Shown here one piece after another: positions 57,301-64,000 of a DNA stretch of 64,000 bases. Position 1 is the first letter of the stretch. Every line of letters starts with the position of its first letter. Source of the DNA: Omphalotus guepiniiformis. Taxonomy: Eukaryota > Basidiomycota > Agaricomycetes > Agaricales > Omphalotaceae. Location of the stretch: the NCBI GenBank assembly GCA_028554645.1, contig JAQOOI010000022.1:806001-870000 (forward strand), read 5' to 3'. The notes under the pieces are model-generated. The model made no database searches. It worked only from the letters and a program-made list of their open reading frames with translations, and had not been told where the DNA came from. The translations under genes and the position numbers were made by a program.

Positions 57301-60300
57301 TTCGGTGATGCCAGAAGGTTGATCTTTCTCTTGGAATCGCATCTTCGCTTGATTCGCGCAGTTCTTCACAGGAAATGTCACTCCGAACTGGCAATGAAAC
57401 CAAGCCTACTAGAACAAGCACTATGTGCTCAGGTCACAGGTGGCGCCGCTTCGCACGACCCACACCGAAGTAAAGTCAACGCTATAGACGCTTTGGCTTT
57501 CTATGCAAAGGAACGAGACGCTGGTCAGGTTGTACCCCTAGAAGCAGTGCGCGTGCTCTCCTCCCTCTGCTCCTCTCTTTCCATGTCTCGACCTACCCCC
57601 TCTACTATTGCTGGTCACTTGACAGATCCAGAAGGCGTAGTGGCAACATTTGTACGAATTATGCAGCATCCGTATGACGAATTATCTTTGCGATACTCTC
57701 TGTGGAATTTCATCACCAATGCGATGGACAAAGAGCCTGCCCTTGCTAGCTTGTTTATCGCAGGACAGTTTCGTACTCCGGCTCAGCATAAAGGCAAGGC
57801 CAAGGAGACAGAGGATGGCACCAACTCTACTGTCAAGGTCGCCAATGCAATTGACGTTGCGCGGGACACTGTCTCGAACTGGGAGCAAATGTGGGAGTCT
57901 AATCCTCAACTTTTGGCTTCCGTGTTACGATTCTTAGTCGTCGTTTGGCAACACGGTCTAGAGCATAAAGCGATGCTTCAGAGCACTCGCGAGGACTCAG
58001 ATTTCTGGAAGTCTCTCGTTTCTTTAGCATGTACAGAGCTAGGGCCGATTCCCGACCATGATACTGAGACGTATGTAGTAGTGGATGGGGTACGCCGATC
58101 CAATTTACATGATGCGACTGCGGAGCACTGCTATCGTATCGTCGCAAAGTCTGCTGCCCTCCGTGTCATTGGCCTGGATCTTGGCATTCACCTCCAGTCT
58201 CAGGCAAAGAATGCACCACCTTCAAGGCCAATCAGCCTTTCCAATATAGAGCTCAAATTCAAATCTCAGGATGAATTTACTGATCTTATCTCCGAGGCTA
58301 CGCCGAGTTCATACGTTCCAGATCTGTACGACCAACTTTCGGATCGTTTGAAAGCATCATTCCCCACTTTGTCCCTCACGCAACTGGAGTCTCAGCAATC
58401 ATCCGACGAGCGGGAGTATGGAGACGAGTTCACTTTCTCGATGTCTATGCTGCGAAGTCGCTTGCGAGCTTATAGCGTGGATCACGAGATGGGGAGAAAT
58501 GTGGACTCTGCTGAAAGGCTGCTGTCGTCGATAAACTTGAACCTGTCCCTGACGCAAACGCAGAGTAGCTTGACAGACTCTTGGCAATTTTTGCTGCGTC
58601 AAGTTGTCCCGTATTTGGGTGTTATTACCATCCCGCGCCCTATCCTGCTTTCCATTGCAGTATCTGTCTCTTTTGACATCATGAGAGAAACGCGGCAAGG
58701 TGACATGGCAGCTACCATACATGGGACGCGGCTCTCGCTCTTAGTTGCTCTCCTCCAGCTCACATGGTTTTCCAATTCAGACCAGACTGCTGAAGTGAAG
58801 ACATTCATCGAACTCTTTGACAATGTACGGGGGATTATCCTGAATGAATATCAGCCGCTCTCCAAGTCTATACAAAGAGCCGTTACTGTTCCCTTCCACC
58901 GACAAGTTCTTCAGATCCTGTATGTTTGCGTGAAGAACGCTCGTAGATTTGCAAGGCGACCTGGGGCGTTGAACGCGGAACAACGTATGAAGATCACCCT
59001 GTTGGTGGATGCGACCCTCGGCTTTGTCATTGATGCACTTCGTGTGATATTCATGTCTGCCCGCGGCCGTGCAGACCTGGATGTGGACAAGGATATGGAA
59101 TTACTGGTGGCTGTCTTTGAGCAATACACTAGATCGGACATCAACCCTTCGTCAACATCCTGGCTAGTACGATGCCAAGAGACAGACATTGTCAGGGCTA
59201 GCCTCGACTTGTACGCCCATATTGACCTTGTTGGAGTGTCTGATCTCTCTTTTCTTGTGTCAAATAATAGGTCACTATATGCATCACATATTCTGACATT
59301 CCACATGGCTCTCGCTAGCATTCCATCGGCCGCAGAACGTTTCGCCAGTGACGGGGTACTATCGGCCTACACCAATTGCTCTATCAGCGTAGCTGCCAGT
59401 GCCGGACTTATAGATGAGGTCTTACCAGAGCTACCTGGGCAGCGAAGTCCAGCTCATCAGCTGTATTGCAATATGCTCGCTGTCATTTCCGGAGTGATTG
59501 CTGCAATGGGTCGGAATAATCATTATTTTGATGCTGAAGCCTGTGGACTCGTTCAAGTGTATGGCGAACAGATATCTCGTGCGCTCTCGTGGACAACTGG
59601 TGCTCCCATCACATTCCCGTTGCTCGAAGAAATGGAGCAGGTGGTGAATCTTTTCCGTGTGATTGCGCAGAACACGCCGCCAAGCATGAAGCCCCATCCA
59701 ATGGTAGAAAATGTGCTGCGAGTTTTCACGCCTTTAGCATTACACCTCATCCAGCAGTTGAATTATGCGATCACCCATCCCAACCACCTAGCCAGTCTAT
59801 TGGAGCCTGTTACAACAGTTGAACGTATCTTATTGGAGAAAGACTCTTCGTCATCTGCTGACCCTCTGAAGAGACCGGTTATCGCTCATGTCATGCATCG
59901 GCTTTTCCAACTTTCAAGCAATATTATTTGCACTTTAATATGCGTCAGCAAAGCGGATGTGGTTCTCATTGGGGAGCCAAGTGATTGGCCTATTCACGAG
60001 GCGTTAGTCCTTCCTGTGAGGTCGCTTTTTTTAGTTCATCACCGTAGACACTAATTCTCTGTAATAGCACTCCAAGGTGGTTGTTGGAGAGGCTGCGTCC
60101 ATAGGAACTCTGTTGGAGCTCGGTAATGGTACGCTGGATATGCTGCGCCATCTGTCAAACCTGCCATCGAGTCAGAGCTTGGTCCCAGCAGGCGTTGTTC
60201 ATTCATCTAAAATCGAAGAATTAGATGCTCGACAAGGAGTTGCTACCGCCCGTCGCAATCTCGAGGCAATCCTCGTCTATGCAGTCACGCAGCTTGCGAT

Positions 60301-60586
60301 GTGGCTCTCCAAACCCGAGTTTGATGCGCCGTCGAGTGACATGGACGAAGAACAAACCCCAGAGAAATCTGATACGAAAGAGCGTCGGGCAAGAGCGTCG
60401 GTGTCGTTGGGCGAACGAATTCGGAGAGGGATGGCGGGAGAGGTGGCAGCAGACCTGCAAACGTTATTGAATAAGGCCAAGCCGGTAATTGCGAAAAGCG
60501 ATAGCGTGTTAGGGACGGGATATGTCGATCTCACATCAGTGTTGGCAACGTTTCTTCAGGAGCATGTTGCTTCGTCGGCTTCGTGA
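54367..60586 (+). CDS. nup188: Nucleoporin Nup188
   Basis: This is a large alpha-solenoid scaffold protein of the nuclear pore inner ring. Exons 54367-54407, 54455-55725, 55775-60015 and 60068-60586 total 6072 nt (2023 residues). Intron ends are ordinary: GTAAGT...CCAG, GTGGGT...TCAG and GTGAGG...ATAG. Nearly the whole protein reads as helical pairs without FG repeats, typical of inner-ring adaptors. In the first half, LPGDSLLHAGSKGRL and FLVITWQHEHSGWKLLLDIL match the SH3-like insertion and following helix that set Nup188 apart from Nup192/Nup205. VLAAILAVPSYSVRVWIYL resembles the region just after it in human NUP188. The length exceeds that of yeast Nup188 (about 1650). Nup192/Nup205 is the main alternative name. 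mL40 lies 202 bp downstream on the same strand. RanGAP, which works at the same pore, is 34 kb to the left. Confidence 0.85.
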
Positions 60587-60788
60587 TTATGGTGAGTTCG
60601 CTGTCTCTGTTATTTTCTCAATTTCTCCCTAATCGCTGTATACGTAGCTGAACCTGTATCTGTATTTATACTTCAAAAGTATGTAGCTATGTAATCATTG
60701 TAATGTCGACTTCTTGGTATCGTGAGAATAATTTGGGTTACCTCGAAAAAACTTGACCAAAGTTATTGTGCAATTCTTACCCTCCATC

Positions 60789-61349
60789 ATGTCGCTGCTT
60801 GCACCAAACTCCCGGCGAGTAGCATCTCCACACATTGTTCGGAATTCAATACGATCTTATGCCCGTAAAAATGAAGGTGGAGCGGATCCTAAAAAGGAAG
60901 CCATTCGCCGTGCTCTCTACCCAGGCAATCTTCGAAACCGTCCTACACCAACTGGTACCTGGCGGCCCGACGTCGCTCTTGCTCTGCAGCACGCTATCCC
61001 ATCCGTACAAGCTCATAATACCATAGAGCGGGCATGGCTTCTTCATACGCGGCATATACGAAAGAGAAGAGAGGCGGAGACGGAGAGGAAGTTCAATTGT
61101 ATGAAGGCGGCAATGGACGAGCTAGCAAAGATTGATAGTCACCTGTACATGGAGGCTAACAAGCCGGAGAACCCTCGTGCACGAACCGAGACCGAGAATA
61201 AGCTCATGAGATCCATGAAGGCTTCAGAAGCTAGGTCATTGGATGCTCGTATTCGCGGGCTCTTCCCTCGAGAGCTGCGTATGCCCACCGATACACCTTC
61301 ACGGAATGGATGGAACTACGACTTTAAACCATTCAATCGGCCATTATAA
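60789..61349 (+). CDS. Mitochondrial large-subunit ribosomal protein mL40
   Basis: A single 561-bp exon encodes 186 residues, starting at ATG 60789; the upstream in-frame codon at 60753 is TTG. The N-terminus MSLLAPNSRRVASPHIVRNS is basic and free of acidic residues, as expected for mitochondrial import. The core matches fungal mL40 (formerly MRPL28): IRRALYPGNLRNRPTPTGTW, then RPDVALALQHAIPSVQAHNT, then IERAWLLHTRHIRKRREAET. The end is FPRELRMPTDTPSRNGWNYD followed by FKPFNRPL. mL40 sits in the central protuberance region of the mitochondrial 54S subunit. No introns are needed. Identification is secure from the conserved central block. Confidence 0.93.
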   Translation: MSLLAPNSRRVASPHIVRNSIRSYARKNEGGADPKKEAIRRALYPGNLRNRPTPTGTWRPDVALALQHAIPSVQAHNTIERAWLLHTRHIRKRREAETERKFNCMKAAMDELAKIDSHLYMEANKPENPRARTETENKLMRSMKASEARSLDARIRGLFPRELRMPTDTPSRNGWNYDFKPFNRPL

Positions 61350-62029
61350 ACTATGGTTCGTGGCTGTTGCTTGGAATTGGTCTCGATGCTAACAATGTAT
61401 CCCCTTAGGCCGCTGTATTACTGGAGGACATAAATAAAGACAATGGTCATATTTCCCCTCTCCCCTCCATAATATTTCTACTGTATGCACGGCCTTGTCA
61501 TAGCCGGAGCATCAGCCTCCCAATACACTACAAGTATGAACTTGGAATGAACACTGAACTCACGCGTGTGATGACAGCCGAAATTGAACGTCTGGATCGC
61601 TGCAAATATAATTTTGGGCCTCAAGTCTTAAGCAGCATTGAGCAGAAGACCGTACTGATGTCGTTGTAGACGATCTAGCCGGAAGTGAAGTCTCTTCTAA
61701 GTCTGTAGTAGAGGTATAAGGCTAGCTATGAGTATTATTGCCACCACATGCATGTCGCGCATGCAATGGGCAATGTTGATAGATCTAAGACGTTACTTGT
61801 CCTGTTTCCTTTACAAACTACTGATAGTGAAAAATCGCATGTATCGATAAATACATATTCACATAGTAATTATAATAAAAATTGAAGGTCATAAAGATCA
61901 GGAAAGGTAAGTAATCATCAAAAGAAGTACTACTCGATGAGTAAGTCACCGAAGAAGAGGATAGACACGAAACAAAAAAATTCACAAAGACGCATGGGTC
62001 TCGCAGCTTGTATTCGAAACAGGATATCA
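61350..62029. other. Convergent intergenic region, mL40 to RRM gene
   Basis: Two facing 3' ends share these 680 bp. The right half is AT-rich, as expected for 3' UTRs. Nothing else was seen. Confidence 0.5.
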
Positions 62030-64000
62030 TCAAGAACGTTTCGCCGATTGCTGTCAACAAGCATTAGTATAATATACGATATCAGAACACGGCATGCGAT
62101 GGCTCACCAGAAACGACATTAACTGCTGGTAGTTGGCAGCACCATTGGGTGCAGTTGCAGGCGGGGGTGTGCTCATCATCGGAGGGGGCATCCCATATGA
62201 GGGCACTCCGGGAGGAGGTGGTCCAGACATCGGATGCATCGAAGGCGGTGGCGGCTGATGTTGCTGCTGTTGGGCAGACTGAAGAAGCGCAAGAATATTC
62301 GGAGGTAGGCCACTCAAAGCCGCTGCTGGTGGCGCTGACGCAAGTGAAGCAGGTGGTGGTGGTTGGGGAGTAGATGGTGAGGGGGTATTAGAGCCATAAG
62401 CAGCCGACGGAGGCGGCATCACACCAGGATATGGAGGTTGAGCTAAAGCTGCAGGTGGAGGATAATAAGCATTTGGAGTAGGTCCACTAGGCGGAAGTTG
62501 TTGCATGGGAGGAGGGAGACTTGGCATAGCGCCAGCTGGTGGAACACTAGAATTGGTAGGAGCAGGCCCCTGCGGCTGTTTTAAGGCTGCTAGCAACTGA
62601 CGCAGAAAAAATTAGGTCAGAAACATTCAGTGTCTCCTGCGAGGAGCACGCTTACTTGTTGTACTTTGCGAGCTTGCTCGAGCCGGTCATCAGTTGACTG
62701 TCAAGTCATATTGTGAGCATCATGTGTCTTGAAATAAGATGAAGAATTCTTACAGCAGCGGCAGGTGGAGGCTGACTGAAGGTAGGGACAGAATAGCCCG
62801 CAGACGGTCCTGAATTGTACCCTTGGTTGGAATCAAACCTATCATTGTTATATCCATTGTTATATCCGTTTGGCGGGCCACTATTTCGACGAGGACCTCC
62901 AAAGTCATCGTCATATCGACCGCCCCCGCCCCCGCCCGCACCCCCACCCCCGCGGCCTCGATGATCTCGCCCGTAATCACGTCGTTCGTAGTCGTCGTCA
63001 AATCCTCCTCGTCCTCGGCCGCGTCCCCGACCACGACCACCACGACCTCGTCGAGCGCCGTCGTCCCAACTCTCACGGTGTTCGCTCCTAGAGGCTTATG
63101 AGCGATATGCTCCAGGGTTGAAAGTTGGACGTACCGTTGTGAACCTTGGGCTCCGCCGTCATTTACATCCCATGCAAAGACGATCTCCATGACTCCATCC
63201 TGCAAACCTTGATGTCGCAGACGGTCGTATGCTTCGTCGCAAGCCTAACAATCGTCCACATTAGAACAGAGATACACCAAACCAAATCATTGTAACACAC
63301 CCTTGTATCATAGAACTCGACATACCGAGAACTGCTCGAGGCCGAAGGTCAGAAAGCTTTCTATATCCCTTGTAACAAACACTCACTCCATCCGGTCACC
63401 AACAGGTTGAACCGACTTTACATCACCGAATTGTTGAAACTTTCGGCGAACTTCACCGTCGTCAATAGGCTGACCTGAAGCCGAATTTTTTAGTGTGACC
63501 TGCAAACAGCCTTGAAGCTGCTTCGGGGGCATGACATCAGTATCTATCCCATAAAACCTCAGGATGGGCATACGTTATTTTTATCGTCTCCACGGTCGTC
63601 GCGGGGCAAAGAATAATGAACATCAATCTGTAGATAATATTATTCACTGACTTGAAAAGAACTGCTGAGGACGAGACTCACTGGACGTCCACTTATTTCC
63701 GAGCCTTGCAGACGCTCGCGCGCTCGTTCTGCTGCACGTAAATCATACTAAAACATCTCAATCCTCTGAATAAATAAGCCTCACTGTGACTTACATATGT
63801 GACAAAAACCATGCCTCGCGTTGAAATGAGATCGAAAAACGTTTTGATATCACCATGTTCCTCGAACTGATGGCGAACGTCGTTGCTATTTGTTTCATAC
63901 TAAAAGACGAGCGCTCGTCAGTTCACGGTCGAGATTGACAATTCAAAGAATTCATAAGAAGCTCAAGCTCATTGAATTATAAGTGGACACGAGACTCGCC
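62030..64000 (-). CDS. Two-RRM / RGG RNA-binding protein, N-terminus outside the window
   Basis: The visible part starts inside RRM 1 (NDVRHQFEEHGDIKTFFDLI, YDLRAAERARERLQGSEIS, GRPIDVHYSLPRDD). RRM 2 follows (LQGCLQVTLKNSASGQPIDD, VRRKFQQFGDVKSVQPVGDR, RYVEFYDTRACDEAYDRL). This arrangement resembles Mei2-like and related fungal regulators of meiosis or mRNA turnover. An RGG-rich stretch (RRGRGGRGRGRGRGGFDDD) then leads to STDDRLEQARKVQQLLAALK and a Pro/Gln-rich tail. The last intron (GTGAGC, ACTAAT branch point, GACAG) joins MSFL to QSAKRS and the stop at 62030-62032. Exons are separated by ordinary short introns. Lacking the N-terminus, the exact family cannot be fixed; an hnRNP-like protein is the alternative. 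The GC-rich plus-strand frames at 62823-63101 are shadows of the RGG region. Confidence 0.85.

Noticed and set aside
62823..63101. Plus-strand frames rich in Pro, Thr and Val near the right edge.
   Set aside because: They are reverse readings of the RGG-rich part of the minus-strand RNA-binding protein.
1..64000. tRNA, rRNA, CRISPR arrays, bacterial-type operons and complete transposons.
   Set aside because: No convincing tRNA box B motif, regularly spaced repeats, transposase or reverse transcriptase motifs, or long terminal repeats were seen by eye on either strand.

Overview
The window looks like nuclear DNA of a basidiomycete fungus, most likely an Agaricomycete. The genes are split by many short introns of about 45-65 bp with GT...AG ends and CTRAY-like branch points, and are packed on both strands. 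The protein set is typically fungal: a heterotrimeric G-alpha and G-beta, calnexin, mitoribosomal proteins, a nucleoporin and spliceosome factors. I saw no bacterial operon logic, CRISPR array, rRNA or recognisable tRNA. All assignments come from reading translated exons by eye; no database search was possible. CDS coordinates run from start codon to stop codon and include introns.

Layout. 0-2 kb: an F-box-like gene (minus) running off the left edge. About 2-8.6 kb: gene-poor, nothing recognised. 8.6-12.5 kb: a 1235-residue Ser-rich coiled-coil protein (plus). 14.8-22.5 kb: a dense housekeeping block with prefoldin subunit 1 (minus), the spliceosomal GTPase Snu114 (plus), RanGAP/Rna1 (plus) and a TTC1-like TPR protein (plus). 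23.9-25.4 kb: G-alpha (minus). 25.4-29.1 kb: gene-poor. 29.2-31.2 kb: calnexin (plus). 32.6-36.1 kb: a golgin-like coiled-coil protein (minus) with tandemly duplicated 84-bp exons. 37.8-39.0 kb: G-beta (minus).

The accessory part is 39-46.5 kb. It holds a fragment of a beta-sandwich surface-protein domain and a same-strand series of three tiny genes, each encoding little more than one double-stranded-RNA-binding domain (DRBM). At least two of them are assembled from micro-exons of 10-24 nt, and a possible decayed fourth copy lies between them. No ORF-based method would find these genes, and they are the best candidate for an undescribed system here.

46.5-61.3 kb is again housekeeping: Sad1/Usp39 (minus), Rsm22 (plus), uL1m (minus), Nup188 (plus) and mL40 (plus). 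The right edge has a two-RRM/RGG protein (minus) whose N-terminus lies outside the window.

Themes. Two U5/tri-snRNP proteins (Snu114, Sad1), two nucleocytoplasmic-transport proteins (RanGAP, Nup188), two mitoribosomal proteins plus a mitoribosome assembly factor (uL1m, mL40, Rsm22), and both a G-alpha and a G-beta share the window. Three conserved genes (prefoldin 1, Snu114, uL1m) cannot be joined into the expected protein with a GT donor at one intron each. These are either non-canonical splice sites or local sequence errors.
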